From: Candidatus Acidianus copahuensis | Lineage (GTDB): Archaea; Thermoproteota; Thermoprotei_A; Sulfolobales; Sulfolobaceae | Reading direction: 5' to 3' | Assembly: GCF_000632495.1 (NCBI RefSeq) | Contig: NZ_JFZT01000039.1 | Coordinates: forward strand, 238,501 to 302,500 | DNA length: 64,000 nucleotides | Shown: one piece after another, positions 54,083-63,217 of the stretch | Layout of the letters: each line of letters starts with the position of its first letter | Numbering within the stretch: the stretch's first letter is position 1 | Program-made: the position numbers and the translations under genes | Notes under the pieces: generated by a model | Told to the model about the DNA's origin: nothing | Databases searched by the model: none | The model's input: only the letters and a program-made list of their open reading frames with translations

Positions 54083-54484
54083 ATGCAGGTTATTGAGCAG
54101 TACGTTTCTCCATACTATAAACATATACTTAGCTTGCCTCCTTCCTCTGTGAGGAAGTTATGGAAGAGTAATAAAATAACACTAATTGACGTAAGGACAC
54201 CCCAAGAATATGAAGATCATCATATTCCAGGTTCAATACTTATACCGCTGGATTACCTAGAGACATTAGTTGAGTATATTCCCAAAGGAGATATAGCCGT
54301 AATATGTGAACACGGTAATAGAGCTATGTATGCTACATATGGAATGCCACACATATACAAAGGAAGAGCAATACATATGATGTACGGAATGATGGGCTGG
54401 ATGGCAATGGGTTATGAAACACAATCTGGTATGGATAAAAACGGAATTATTTGGCAGGAACTTTTAGAGAAGAAAGGATATTAG
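54083..54484 (+). CDS. Rhodanese-domain sulfurtransferase
   Basis: 133 residues with LIDVRTPQEYEDHHIPGSILIP and the active-site loop VICEHGNRA, with nucleophile Cys75. Single domain, cytosolic. Six-residue CEHGNR loop is typical for rhodanese rather than phosphatase. Partner unknown. Confidence 0.88.
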   Translation: MQVIEQYVSPYYKHILSLPPSSVRKLWKSNKITLIDVRTPQEYEDHHIPGSILIPLDYLETLVEYIPKGDIAVICEHGNRAMYATYGMPHIYKGRAIHMMYGMMGWMAMGYETQSGMDKNGIIWQELLEKKGY

Positions 54485-54722
54485 TATTTTTCGTCTATAT
54501 AATGAATTTATCAGGGAGCATATGTATTAAGTATAGACAATTAGCTATTAGGTTCCATTGCAATTATTTTTAAATGAATTTGAGAATATGTTATTTGATA
54601 AACATGATTTACGAGATAGATTTAGATGAATACATAACATTAGAGGCTTTGACTCAATAAGGCAGTGACTTAATAAGGTAGAATGTTTTTATTTAAAAAA
54701 CTTGTTTGAATTAATTTAATTT
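54485..54722. other. Intergenic DNA with a short ORF remnant
   Basis: Mostly A/T-rich. A short plus-strand frame (54604-54657, MIYEIDLDEYITLEALTQ) followed by GSDLIR in another reading looks like a decayed gene start, but it is too short to identify. Confidence 0.35.
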
Positions 54723-55538
54723 TTACGTCTGGGTTGGTTTCTGCTTATCTTTTACATAAGTAGCTAGGGATGTAACACTAAGAGAAGGAGAGATAGTAGG
54801 ATAGATCTCATTTCCTGCTGGCACTACTACTATTAAACCTCCTTTTTGAGAAATATCTGAAAGGGTTTCGAGAAATCTAAGTTGTAAAGCTATGGGATTT
54901 TCTTTATATGATTTTGATGCATCAGCTAAAATTGTAGAGGCCTGTCTTTCTCCTTCACTCAAAATTACTTTAGCTCTCCTCTGTCTTTCAGCCTCAGCTT
55001 GTCTTGCCATTGCAGAAAGAAGATCTGGAGAAACTTTTATATCTCTGACAGTCACTGCAGTTACCTTTATTCCCCATGGTTCTGTATAACTATCTAGAAT
55101 CTCTTGAAGTTTCCTATTTATTTCCTCTCTTTTACTCAGTACTTCGTCAAGTTCCATCTGTCCTATTATGTCTCTTAAAGAAGTTTGGGAAATATTAGAA
55201 ACTGCTTTGTTATAATCGCTAACTTGGGAAACTGCACTTATTACACCTTCCTTTAGGACTTTATAATATACAACAGCATCTATAGAAACAGTTACATTAT
55301 CCCTTGTTATAATAGTCTGTGGGGGTATATCTATCGTTCTTACCCTGAGATCCACGATTATCGGCCTATCTACAAAGGGTATTAAAAAAATAAGACCTGG
55401 CCCCTTTATTCCCAATACCCTACCTAGCCTTAAAACAACAGCCCTTTCCCATTCTTTAACTTGTCTAATGGATAGTCCTACGAATATCAAGATAATGATC
55501 AGTAGGAAAACTAGGCCAATTATGATATCTAACGACAT
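54723..55538 (-). CDS. Slipin/stomatin (SPFH) protein
   Basis: 271 residues: N-terminal membrane anchor (about 5-25), then WERAVVLRLGRVLG and the SPFH core with RTIDIPPQTIITRDNVTVSIDAVVYY, and a coiled-coil ARQAEAERQRRAKVI. Slipins usually pair with NfeD; an NfeD gene is at 56898 but in the opposite direction and separated by the thermopsin gene. Confidence 0.92.
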   Translation of the reverse strand: MSLDIIIGLVFLLIIILIFVGLSIRQVKEWERAVVLRLGRVLGIKGPGLIFLIPFVDRPIIVDLRVRTIDIPPQTIITRDNVTVSIDAVVYYKVLKEGVISAVSQVSDYNKAVSNISQTSLRDIIGQMELDEVLSKREEINRKLQEILDSYTEPWGIKVTAVTVRDIKVSPDLLSAMARQAEAERQRRAKVILSEGERQASTILADASKSYKENPIALQLRFLETLSDISQKGGLIVVVPAGNEIYPTISPSLSVTSLATYVKDKQKPTQT

Positions 55539-55562
55539 TATTATAATATGTATTTTAGATTT

Positions 55563-56864
55563 TTAAAGCTTGTATTTTATAAGAACAGCTGAAATTACAA
55601 TACCTATGGCAAAGGCCCCAATGTATTCTAAGATTAAGTAGTTTATGCTAACTCCACTAGATTTATACTTAACATTGTTAAAACTGGAGGATAATGACTT
55701 TTTAAAGTTGTAAGTGGTAATAAACTTTACTAGCGAATTATATCCGTGAGTTATCGAGGACACTATTGTACTTAACACAGGTGAGGTTATAGCATAGGAT
55801 GAGGATAAGCTGAAGTTTCCTGGAAAATATGCTATATATGTCCCAGAAGACACATTAAAGAAAGTTGCCCCTTGTAGATTCGTAAAGTTAATAGCAATTA
55901 CCTTCGTAAATGGAGGGCTTGATGTGGGGTTGTCAGAGATCGATAGTAACTCAATTTCCTGCCCTTGTAAAGGCTGTCCATTGATAAACGCTTTTACAAT
56001 CTCTCCTTCATGTGTATTATTTATTGTTATAGTTGGAGGAATTGGCCAAACTATGGCTGGCGAATTAGTTCCGGGAACTAATTTAGCACTTGGCTTTAAG
56101 ATGTTTGTGAAGTTACCTGTAACTGAAATGCCATAAGCCGATTCAGCTGTATCTAGACCAACAGAAAAGGCTTGAGGAACTATCTTCAATCCATTATTCC
56201 AATAGTAAAGATTTTCAGAACCATTTAGACTCATATGGACCTCACTACCTCCACCCGGTCCTCCTAAAACGAATTCTAAGTCATTAGGTATTCCAGCTAA
56301 GGACAGTCCACCTATTTGGAAGTTTCCAAAATGAGGCAACTCTAGGTAAACTCTTTTCACTCCATTAGTGGTAAAACCAAAAGATAATCCATTAGAAGCG
56401 TTCATAAAGATGAAAAGAGTAAAGGGTGTCTTTAGAGTAAAAGTCGGACCTTGATAACAATAAACTCCTAGACCTTGATAAGTTGTGGTATTTTTTACAA
56501 TTGAAGTAAAAGGACCTGTCAAATTCCAGAAATTAACCACCATTGTTATCTCGAACTCGTCTCTGCTTATTTGATGCATTAGCGCGACGTTCTGTGCCCA
56601 AAATCGACCGTCTATCATAGCGTTTAGTTGAAGAGAAGCGTTATGCCTAGATATTAGTTGACCATTGGGGAGGAATGAGTTTCCTATAGTCATATTTGAA
56701 ACGTATATCTTTCCTTCCACGAAGTTAGTGTAAATTATCGATGTAAGTGGAAAATATGCGAGTCCAGTTGGATAAGCTAAAGTAGTTTGAGAAGATACTA
56801 GAAAACTAGATGCTAGCGGAAAGACGATAAACAATATTAAAATGAACCTCAACCACTTTCTCAT
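55563..56864 (-). CDS. Thermopsin-like acid protease, membrane-anchored
   Basis: 433 residues from the ATG at 56864 (signal-like MRKWLRFILILFIVF), avoiding an upstream in-frame start. The motif SLQLNAMIDGRFWAQNVALM is the thermopsin signature (peptidase family A5); GPGGGSEVHMSL is another family-like element. Many Asn-x-Ser/Thr sites, and a C-terminal hydrophobic helix. An exported, acid-active protease; the substrate is not known. Confidence 0.82.
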   Translation of the reverse strand: MRKWLRFILILFIVFPLASSFLVSSQTTLAYPTGLAYFPLTSIIYTNFVEGKIYVSNMTIGNSFLPNGQLISRHNASLQLNAMIDGRFWAQNVALMHQISRDEFEITMVVNFWNLTGPFTSIVKNTTTYQGLGVYCYQGPTFTLKTPFTLFIFMNASNGLSFGFTTNGVKRVYLELPHFGNFQIGGLSLAGIPNDLEFVLGGPGGGSEVHMSLNGSENLYYWNNGLKIVPQAFSVGLDTAESAYGISVTGNFTNILKPSAKLVPGTNSPAIVWPIPPTITINNTHEGEIVKAFINGQPLQGQEIELLSISDNPTSSPPFTKVIAINFTNLQGATFFNVSSGTYIAYFPGNFSLSSSYAITSPVLSTIVSSITHGYNSLVKFITTYNFKKSLSSSFNNVKYKSSGVSINYLILEYIGAFAIGIVISAVLIKYKL

Positions 56865-56897
56865 AAGATTAAAATTGTCACGACTTAATATAAAATT

Positions 56898-57245
56898 GTG
56901 GCACATCCTGTAGTTATACCCATAATTGTATTGATCGTATTAATAATAATTCTAGTTATTACAGGTTATATTTCAGATCCGATTGTTGATATTCCCTCAA
57001 TTGCGCTCCTTGGTTTTTTATCATATAGGATTACGTACGTTATTATAAAGACTAGAAAAAGGAGCCTTTATGAATACGTAGGAAAAGTAGGAAAAGCTAT
57101 AGAAGATATAGGACCATCTAAAACGGGATATGTGATTGTTAATGGTGAGTATTGGAAAGCTACCTCATCAGATACAATAGTTGCTGGCGACGAGATAGTA
57201 GTTATTGGCATGCAAGAATTAAAGCTAGTTGTTAAGAAAAAATAG
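56898..57245 (+). CDS. NfeD-like membrane protein, short form
   Basis: 115 residues, GTG start. Hydrophobic N-terminal half (about 5-50), then an OB-fold-like tail GKVGKAIEDI...GYVIVNGEYWKATSSD and VAGDEIVVIGM, the NfeD C-terminal domain. Short NfeDs lack the protease part and are partners of slipins. Confidence 0.85.
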   Translation: MAHPVVIPIIVLIVLIIILVITGYISDPIVDIPSIALLGFLSYRITYVIIKTRKRSLYEYVGKVGKAIEDIGPSKTGYVIVNGEYWKATSSDTIVAGDEIVVIGMQELKLVVKKK

Positions 57246-57249
57246 ATGG

Positions 57250-57531
57250 ATGAGGATATCATACTCTACATTAGATAAATTAAGGAGCATGCCTAACTAT
57301 TCCATACATGAAAGCAAAGATCTAATTACTATATTCTATTTTGCGCCGTCAATAGGCGAGGCCTCGGGTACTACAGAAGAAGGAGGGAATAGGTCTATAG
57401 AAATAATTTTGGGTAAAGACAATAACGGTTTAACCTTTATTGAGGCTAAAGTCTTAGAAGGAGATCGTGTAATAAGAAAAATGAGCGAAGAAGAATTAGA
57501 CTTATGGTTTCAATTTATAGAGGGAGAGTAA
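57250..57531 (+). CDS. Uncharacterised small protein after nfeD
   Basis: 93 residues starting at the ATG at 57250. No family recognised; it contains an EASGTTEEGGNRSIEIILG segment and an acidic C-terminal SEEELDLWFQFIEGE. Followed directly by the cyclotransferase gene (TAA then ATG). Confidence 0.6.
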   Translation: MRISYSTLDKLRSMPNYSIHESKDLITIFYFAPSIGEASGTTEEGGNRSIEIILGKDNNGLTFIEAKVLEGDRVIRKMSEEELDLWFQFIEGE

Positions 57532-58338
57532 ATGTATATCTTTGTATATGGGAGTCTCAGATATGGGTACGAACTACATCATCTATTAAAAGATAAGAGG
57601 CTTGTTGGATTAGGCTTCATAGAGGGCTATAAGATGTTAGATCTTGGTAATTATCCTGGAATAATTAGAGGAGATGGAATAGTTTGGGGAGAAGTTTATG
57701 ATATTGATGAACAGCTACTTATGTTACTGGACGAAGTTGAAGACTACAGAGGAAAACCAGATGATCTTTATGTTAGAGAGAAAACTACAGTATTCTTTGA
57801 TCAAAAGAGAAGGTTCTATTTAGATAATGTCTATATGTATAAATATAATCAATATAATGCAGGATTTAAGGAAATCGAGTCAGGCGATTATAGTAGATGG
57901 AGCGGGATGCCTGTCCTAACGAATTACTTTGCATATGCTGAGAATACAAACTTGGAAATTTTGAAGGAAAGAGGAGTAAAGAACATATTAGCACAATTAA
58001 AGGGATATTTAGATGGATATAGGTTAATATTTAATGTTAAGTGTAAGTATGGCTACTGCGCAAACCTAAAGGAAGAACATGAAGCAAAGGTATGCGGATA
58101 TATTTATGTTGTACTTGAGGATGAATTAAGCGTTCTTGATAAAGCAGAAGAGCACTTGGTCAAGTATATCAGAGACATTGTTAAGGTAAAGGATGAAGAA
58201 GGAAAGGTTTACTTTGCTTCAACGTATGTATATGATATTAAGGACAAAAATATGAAGCCTTCAGAAGAATATTTAAAAATCATAAGGGAAGGATTAGGAA
58301 GGTTATGGGGAAGAGATTGTATAAGTACTGGGTTATAA
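57532..58338 (+). CDS. Tandem gamma-glutamylcyclotransferase-like protein
   Basis: 268 residues, about double a normal member. The first half has the YGSLRYG start (residues 5-11) and GIIRGDGIVWGEVYD with an acidic residue in DEVEDY, as in AIG2/GGCT proteins. The second half starts again with NYFAYAENTNLEILKERG (around 134-150), a GGCT-type start, and ends in CGYIYVVLEDELSVLDKAE. The two are probably an ancient fusion. Substrate unknown. Confidence 0.8.
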   Translation: MYIFVYGSLRYGYELHHLLKDKRLVGLGFIEGYKMLDLGNYPGIIRGDGIVWGEVYDIDEQLLMLLDEVEDYRGKPDDLYVREKTTVFFDQKRRFYLDNVYMYKYNQYNAGFKEIESGDYSRWSGMPVLTNYFAYAENTNLEILKERGVKNILAQLKGYLDGYRLIFNVKCKYGYCANLKEEHEAKVCGYIYVVLEDELSVLDKAEEHLVKYIRDIVKVKDEEGKVYFASTYVYDIKDKNMKPSEEYLKIIREGLGRLWGRDCISTGL

Positions 58339-58523
58339 ATAGACTTAAATAATTAGCTAATCTATTGATTGCGTGTTTGTTCTAAAAGATGGTTTAACGG
58401 TATTTATTCCTAGGGGATTAGTCCAGAATATAATTATTAAACGTTAGTAATTTTTATGATAAAGATAAGCTACTTCTAAGAAAAAGGAAAAGGTTTTAAA
58501 TTTCTTTTTACATTTATTCTTAT
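58339..58523. other. Intergenic DNA with a 24-codon frame
   Basis: A GTG frame at 58373-58447 (MFVLKDGLTVFIPRGLVQNI) may be an ORF or a relic. No homologue known to me. Confidence 0.35.
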
Positions 58524-58856
58524 ATGGAAGTAGTCTTTGATCTAAAAAACAAGAAAGAGAGTATAAAGTGCTGTTATAAGATATCTGAAACAGATGTAGA
58601 TTGTCTATTCAAGTTAGCTGATATGGGTAGAGCTGTAACTTCGACAGAATTAGCTAGTGAAATGAACTTTAGTAAGACTACTGTTGAAAGCAGTCTAAAG
58701 AAATTAATAGAGCTTGGATTAGTTCAACGGATAAAAATAGATGAAAAGAAAATAGGTAGACCTAAATTTCTATATGCGGTAGAAAGCACTGTCTGGGATA
58801 AAGTAAGTAAAGATCTTAAGGATTGCGCTAACAAGATTTTGTCAGCAATTTCCTAA
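58524..58856 (+). CDS. Winged-HTH regulator 1 (GRP-wing, Cys-bearing)
   Basis: 110 residues: helix-turn-helix [27 protein letters not shown] region, then a wing [12 protein letters not shown]. Two cysteine groups, [12 protein letters not shown] near the N terminus and DCANKIL near the C terminus, are echoed in regulator 2 at 59301. Family close to archaeal TrmB/Lrs14-type regulators. Converges on a TusA gene. Confidence 0.82.
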   Translation: MEVVFDLKNKKESIKCCYKISETDVDCLFKLADMGRAVTSTELASEMNFSKTTVESSLKKLIELGLVQRIKIDEKKIGRPKFLYAVESTVWDKVSKDLKDCANKILSAIS

Positions 58857-59111
58857 CCCAAGTTTTTCATCAACTTTCTCATTATTAGTTTTCTTATCTT
58901 CTTTTTCTATTACTATTTCGAATATTCCATTTTTTTCAACATGAGAGATGATTTTGCATTCCATTAGTTTAAGAGCTTCCATTATCATATCATCGCATTT
59001 TGGATCTTTAAAGACTACCTTAATAGACCCTTTTTTCATTGTCATAAGTTTTGCAGCCGTTTTTAAGAAAGGCTCAGGACACTCCATATCAACCAAATTA
59101 AGCTCTTCCAT
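58842..59111 (-). CDS. TusA-like sulfur carrier (CPEP)
   Basis: 89 residues from the ATG at 59111 (longer N-terminal frame rejected as hydrophobic and non-homologous). The motif [18 protein letters not shown] holds the sulfur-carrying Cys in CPEP, as in TusA. Tail overlap of 15 bp with regulator 1. A DsrE or other relay partner is not adjacent. Confidence 0.85.
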   Translation of the reverse strand: MEELNLVDMECPEPFLKTAAKLMTMKKGSIKVVFKDPKCDDMIMEALKLMECKIISHVEKNGIFEIVIEKEDKKTNNEKVDEKLGLGNC

Positions 59112-59164
59112 AGCTTTAAATGAAAATAGGAAAATTAAAAAAGTTTGGGTATTCATTAGAAAGT

Positions 59165-59332
59165 ATGAAAGTTATATGCCCTGTTTGTAGCAGACTTTTT
59201 GAAGCGGAATGTTCTCCTTATAGGCAAAAAAATGGAGATATCGTTTACTATTTTGATACAGAGATATGTCAACTTGCCTTTATGCAAAACCCTGCAAAGT
59301 TCATCGTGAAATGCCAGTCTCAGGATTCTTAA
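59165..59332 (+). CDS. YHS/TRASH-like metal-binding mini-protein
   Basis: 55 residues: [13 protein letters not shown] and [19 protein letters not shown], the TRASH/YHS pattern (two Cys, then Cys before F-x4-NPAKF). Such domains bind metals and often serve with metal regulators or transporters. Starts at 59165, 53 nt upstream of a divergent TusA; converges with regulator 2 by a 32-bp overlap. Confidence 0.78.
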   Translation: MKVICPVCSRLFEAECSPYRQKNGDIVYYFDTEICQLAFMQNPAKFIVKCQSQDS

Positions 59333-59696
59333 TTTCAACATGGGCTAAATCTCCAAACAATTTAGCGCAGTATTCGAAGTCCTTTCCAATCTTAGACACC
59401 ATAAGTTCGGGATCAATAGACTTATAGATGTATCTTGGCCTCCCTCCTTTAGAATTTTGATCTTTAGCTCTCTCTATAAATCCTATTGAGATCAGTTTAT
59501 TCACAGATCTGTTAACCGAAGCCTTGCTGAGCTTAAGTGAAGCTGATAGTTCATCTTCTGTTTTCGGTCCTCCAGAAGTTAGGGTTAATAGTACTTGAAA
59601 ATCTGTATCTGAGACATCGTAGCAAAAACCTAAAGCTTCAACAAGTCCAACTTCTTTCCCTGAAGGTAACCTAACCTTTAGTTTTTGGACTTCCAT
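59301..59696 (-). CDS. Winged-HTH regulator 2 (paralogue of regulator 1)
   Basis: 131 residues. [27 protein letters not shown], wing [11 protein letters not shown]. Cys in [11 protein letters not shown] and in EYCAKLF match the positions in regulator 1, so the two are paralogues and both could sense thiols or metals. Convergent overlap with the YHS gene. Confidence 0.82.
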   Translation of the reverse strand: MEVQKLKVRLPSGKEVGLVEALGFCYDVSDTDFQVLLTLTSGGPKTEDELSASLKLSKASVNRSVNKLISIGFIERAKDQNSKGGRPRYIYKSIDPELMVSKIGKDFEYCAKLFGDLAHVEIKNPETGISR

Positions 59697-59762
59697 ACTA
59701 TATCATGTTATATATGGTAAAAACGTATATATAAATCTTTGTTAATTTTAGCAAAAAAGGTT

Positions 59763-60116
59763 TTAAGCCCAATTACCACTTCTTATATTTTCAATCTTAG
59801 TTGCTAGATCTATCTGAAAATATTTGAATACTTCCTTCGTAAACTTTAAGGCATCTTCGTCAGACATTTGCCCTATCTTTGAAAGTAGTTCATTGGCAAA
59901 TCTAGTCAAGTCGTTAAAGGTTTGTCTTTGCATTTCGTATTGCGATATGTTTAGTATTTCTCGTATATCGTCTTTATTTTTCGCTTCATTTATCTTTTTA
60001 TACATTTTTCTAATTGGTCCTTCTCCATTCCTTCCGAATAGTGCATCCTCCGGTAATCTGAGCCATCTGGCATAAGTCGCAGCTAGTTTTTTTGCCTCAT
60101 TTTCGATTGTTGCCAT
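59763..60116 (-). CDS. Hypothetical helical protein
   Basis: 117 residues, mostly alpha helical: ATYARWLRLPEDALFGRNG near the start and FTKEVFKYFQIDLATKIENI near the end. No family recognised. Sits back-to-back with queC, 32 nt apart, sharing a promoter region. Confidence 0.6.
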   Translation of the reverse strand: MATIENEAKKLAATYARWLRLPEDALFGRNGEGPIRKMYKKINEAKNKDDIREILNISQYEMQRQTFNDLTRFANELLSKIGQMSDEDALKFTKEVFKYFQIDLATKIENIRSGNWA

Positions 60117-60148
60117 GAACTTATTTTTAGTTTTATGAATTTAAAATC

Positions 60149-60742
60149 ATGAGAAGCCTTTTGCTCATGTCAGGAGGACTTGATTCAACTGCTGTTGCTT
60201 TCTCGATTAAGGAGAGAGATTATGACTGTCTATTTTTAGACTATGGTCAAAGATCTGCAAAAATGCAAAGAAGGTATGTAAAAGAGAATTGTGGAAAGTT
60301 AGGGAAGAGAGTCATAGAATTAGACATTAAAAAGTTAGGTGATTTTTTTGCAGAAGGTTACTGGATGAGACCCCATGAACCTATAGTTCATAGAAACGTA
60401 ATCCTTCTTGCAATAGCGATAACCTACGCGAAGGAGAAGGGATATGACAAAGTAATCCTAGCCACAGTAAATGAGGAATGTGATTACGAGACAAACAAAC
60501 CTAATATAATCAGAGAATTGAAGAGGCTTGGCGAAGTTATGGGAATAGAAGTTAATACGCCGTATATAAATCTTGGAAAGTCTCTGTTACTTAAAATTGG
60601 TATATCTCATGGTATGGATCCGGCTAAAACATATTCTTGTCTTTTAGGTCATGAGAAGCACTGCGGTAAGTGCTCGCAATGTCTTCATAGAAAGCTAGCT
60701 TTTAAGGCACTGGGGTTAATTGACCCAACTCAATATATCTAA
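60149..60742 (+). CDS. queC: 7-cyano-7-deazaguanine synthase (QueC)
   Basis: Makes preQ0 from 7-carboxy-7-deazaguanine with ATP and ammonia; in archaea it feeds archaeosine synthesis in tRNA. 197 residues with the PP-loop SGGLDST (8-14) and a C-terminal zinc site C164, C172, C175, C178 (CLLGHEKHCGKCSQC). No other archaeosine gene is adjacent; a tnpB relic begins 36 nt downstream. Confidence 0.92.
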   Translation: MRSLLLMSGGLDSTAVAFSIKERDYDCLFLDYGQRSAKMQRRYVKENCGKLGKRVIELDIKKLGDFFAEGYWMRPHEPIVHRNVILLAIAITYAKEKGYDKVILATVNEECDYETNKPNIIRELKRLGEVMGIEVNTPYINLGKSLLLKIGISHGMDPAKTYSCLLGHEKHCGKCSQCLHRKLAFKALGLIDPTQYI

Positions 60743-60778
60743 CCTTACTGTTTTCCTAACCCTTTAATTCAGGGCTTA

Positions 60779-61172
60779 GATGAGAAGGACACGTCAAGGA
60801 CGTGCTCTAAGTGTGGTTACCGTTTACCTAAAGCGCCACCAGATGTGCGTGATTTTGTTTGCCCTAGATGTGGTTACACGACTGATAGGGATGTTAACAG
60901 TTCTGATAACATGGGAAAACAATGGTAAGCTTAAATTGAATGATACTATTCTCTCTCTTTTCTCAATCCAATCTACTAAAGCTTCGTTTTATGAAGAAAG
61001 AGGAGAAGGAGAAAACCCTCAACGATATCCGCTATTACTTCCTAGACGTGAAGATCTGCTCCTTGGAGGAGCCACCTGTTATGTCCCTCGCAGACATAAC
61101 AGAGTGTGGCGAGGTAGTGAAACCGCTACTCGTAATCTCCTCCTGAGTGGGATGCACCCAATGGGGTCGTGA
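60779..61172 (+). pseudogene. Decayed TnpB C-terminal part, copy E
   Basis: The zinc ribbon is intact in sequence: TCSKCGYRLP, then FVCPRCGYTTDRDVNSSDN, which matches TnpB (C-x2-C...C-x2-C, DRDxNA). A stop follows, and after a frameshift a tail reads SLEEPPVMSLADITECGEV, VVKPLLVIS. This tail is also present, degraded, at 36720-36905. The RuvC-like part is lost. Continues into the structured repeat at 61163. Confidence 0.8.
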
Positions 61173-61393
61173 AACTGTTTCTTGTTCTAGGGTAACAAAT
61201 GGTTTTTAAATGTGTTTTAAGAAATTTTTATGATGAGTCCCACAGTGATGCTGTGCACTGCACAAAGGTGTGGGGTGATGTCTAAAGGGTTCCGTGCCGT
61301 TGATCCCGATGCCCTGTGATCTCACACTGGAAGTAGCTGTGCTATTGATGAAGGTGTGGGTGAGGAGAAAGTCCCTAGAGGGTATCTTGAAAT
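61163..61393 (+). repeat. Structured dispersed repeat, copy 1 (after tnpB relic)
   Basis: About 230 nt, similar to 49426-49657. It starts at the end of the tnpB relic, contains the stem CACAG/CTGTG (61241-61255) and a CCCT(AGA)GGG motif near the end. Followed by hairpin CCCT-TT-AGGG (61415-61424), then AGGACGTCAC (61435-61444), also at the end of element D. Confidence 0.75.
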
Positions 61394-61453
61394 GCACTAA
61401 ATGACCCCAAGGTACCCTTTAGGGACAAACGGTGAGGACGTCACTTATATAGT

Positions 61454-61999
61454 TCAGCTTATAAGAAAAATTAATTGATATGTTAGAAATATTATAGTAA
61501 ATATTGCGATTCCTATATTAAATATTCGTGAAACTTTCCTTGGTATAAGGTTTAGAAAAGCTAACAATGCTATAGACAGGGTCGATGTTATAACGAAAAT
61601 TGCGAGGACAAAGACGGATAAAAAAATCTCCCCTGCATTTATCGCAATAAGAATTGCCAAGATTTTTGATGGAGTTAATACTAAAGATCCTTGTAAAATC
61701 CCTATTTTAGGCTCTAGATCAAATTCCTTTTCCATAACTGCTGAAAAGAGAAGAAGACCTCCTATACCTATACCTATAATAAAGGATCCGGCTAAGATTA
61801 TTTGTTTTATGCTCTCGATTGTTACGACTAAACTAAGAGGTAATGCTATAATTAGAAAACCTGCTGAGTGAAATAGAGAAAATTTAAGAATACTTCCTTT
61901 CCTCTTCATCATTCTAGCTGTGGCAACATGATCCGGATCAAGACCGTGACTTAATCCAAGAAATATAACTAACAATATATCGCTTATATTTAACGTCAT
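61454..61999 (-). CDS. NicO/UreH-like metal transporter
   Basis: 181 residues, five or six hydrophobic helices. The motif LSHGLDPDHVATARMM (about residues 17-32) is the HxxxDH metal site of nickel/cobalt transporters. A second RKVSRIFNIGIAIF region lies near the end. Possible Ni or Co exporter/importer. Shorter than a canonical NiCoT. Confidence 0.75.
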   Translation of the reverse strand: MTLNISDILLVIFLGLSHGLDPDHVATARMMKRKGSILKFSLFHSAGFLIIALPLSLVVTIESIKQIILAGSFIIGIGIGGLLLFSAVMEKEFDLEPKIGILQGSLVLTPSKILAILIAINAGEIFLSVFVLAIFVITSTLSIALLAFLNLIPRKVSRIFNIGIAIFTIIFLTYQLIFLIS

Positions 62000-62188
62000 G
62001 CATTACGTTTGTTACCATTTATTAAATTATTTGTTACTACTAGAAATTATAACAATTCCTACTACTTATAGTTACTTTAAACTTTTAAATTTCACGTCAA
62101 AAGAAATATCATTCTTTATTACTGACTTATGTATGTCTTAAACAATATAAAAGTAATTTTTTTATATTATTAATTTCATTATATTTCG
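62000..62188. other. Intergenic promoter region
   Basis: A/T-rich; the TTTTTTATATTATTAAT stretch just before 62189 is probably the lplA promoter. Confidence 0.4.
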
Positions 62189-63217
62189 ATGCAAACTTTT
62201 AGATTTATGGTTGAGACAGGCGATCAAGCGAAAATATTAGCTGGAGAAGAAGCACTTTTAGATTCTGTCTCTTCAGGTTCAGATCCTATTCTCAGGTTTG
62301 TGATATTTGATCCTACTTCAGTTCTCCTAGGTTATCACCAAGCTGTAGAGGACGAAGTAAATATAGATGAGGTCAGGAGAAGAGGATGGGAAATTGGTAG
62401 GAGACCTACTGGAGGTGGAACCATTATTATGGGTCCCGAACAGCTCGGATGGGAAATCTACACTAACTCTTCTTTGGTTGGGTATACTCCAGAGGAAGCA
62501 ATGAGGAAGATGGGAAACGGAGTTATTGAAGCTCTAGAACAATTGGGAGTTAAAGCAAGGTTTAGACCTAAGAACGACGTTGAAGTTAATGGAAGGAAAA
62601 TTTCAGGAATAGGCGCTTTTTCCTTTGGTCAATATATGGCTATAACCGGTACCATTCTCCTTGATTTTGACGTTGATTCTATGGTGTCTGTCCTTAAGCT
62701 TAGCTCAGAAAAAATTAGGGATAAGGTAATAAGTGATTTTAAAGAGAGGGTTACATGGATAAATAGGGAAATTGGGAAGAAAATTGAAATGCAACAATTA
62801 ATTAGTTTAGCAAGAAAATCGTTCTCTCATGTTTTAAGTGTTGATCTAGAGGATGGAGAATATAATCAAAAGGAAATAGAAGAGATATCTAACTTAAAGG
62901 TGAAGTACTCATCTCCTTCATGGATATACGATCTGAGAAAATCTCTTAATGGAGATATTAGATTCGTCCAAAAGAAGTTTCCTGGAGGATTAGTAAAGGT
63001 TCAAGTTAAAAAGTCTGGGAATCTCATAGAGTCAATATTGATAACGGGGGATTTCTTTGTTGAGCCTAGAAGAGCAATATTTGACCTTGAATCAAGGCTT
63101 AAGTGGAGTAAATCGGATGAAGTAAAGAAAGAAATCGAGGATTGGTATAACGGGATAAAAATCATTGGAATACCAAAGGAAGGCTTAGTGAATTTAGTGG
63201 AGGAAGCAATAAGATGA
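62189..63217 (+). CDS. lplA: Lipoate-protein ligase (LplA type)
   Basis: Attaches lipoate or octanoate to a lysine of E2 or GcvH-like carriers. 342 residues: RRPTGGG (71-77), GWEIYT, PKNDVEVNGRKISG with the catalytic lysine K137, and a C-terminal LplB-like domain (about 235-342) with KFPGGLVKVQV. Start ATG with an A/T-rich promoter. ATGA overlap with the next gene, a radical SAM protein, so the two work together. Confidence 0.9.
   Translation: MQTFRFMVETGDQAKILAGEEALLDSVSSGSDPILRFVIFDPTSVLLGYHQAVEDEVNIDEVRRRGWEIGRRPTGGGTIIMGPEQLGWEIYTNSSLVGYTPEEAMRKMGNGVIEALEQLGVKARFRPKNDVEVNGRKISGIGAFSFGQYMAITGTILLDFDVDSMVSVLKLSSEKIRDKVISDFKERVTWINREIGKKIEMQQLISLARKSFSHVLSVDLEDGEYNQKEIEEISNLKVKYSSPSWIYDLRKSLNGDIRFVQKKFPGGLVKVQVKKSGNLIESILITGDFFVEPRRAIFDLESRLKWSKSDEVKKEIEDWYNGIKIIGIPKEGLVNLVEEAIR

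Noticed and set aside
61206..61397. Minus-strand frame inside the repeat
   Set aside because: Not conserved in the other copy; the repeat itself explains the sequence.
61320..61400. GAGGAGAAAGTCCC resembling the start of RNase P RNA
   Set aside because: The exact GAGGAAAGTC core and the rest of RNase P RNA are missing, and the other copy differs here.
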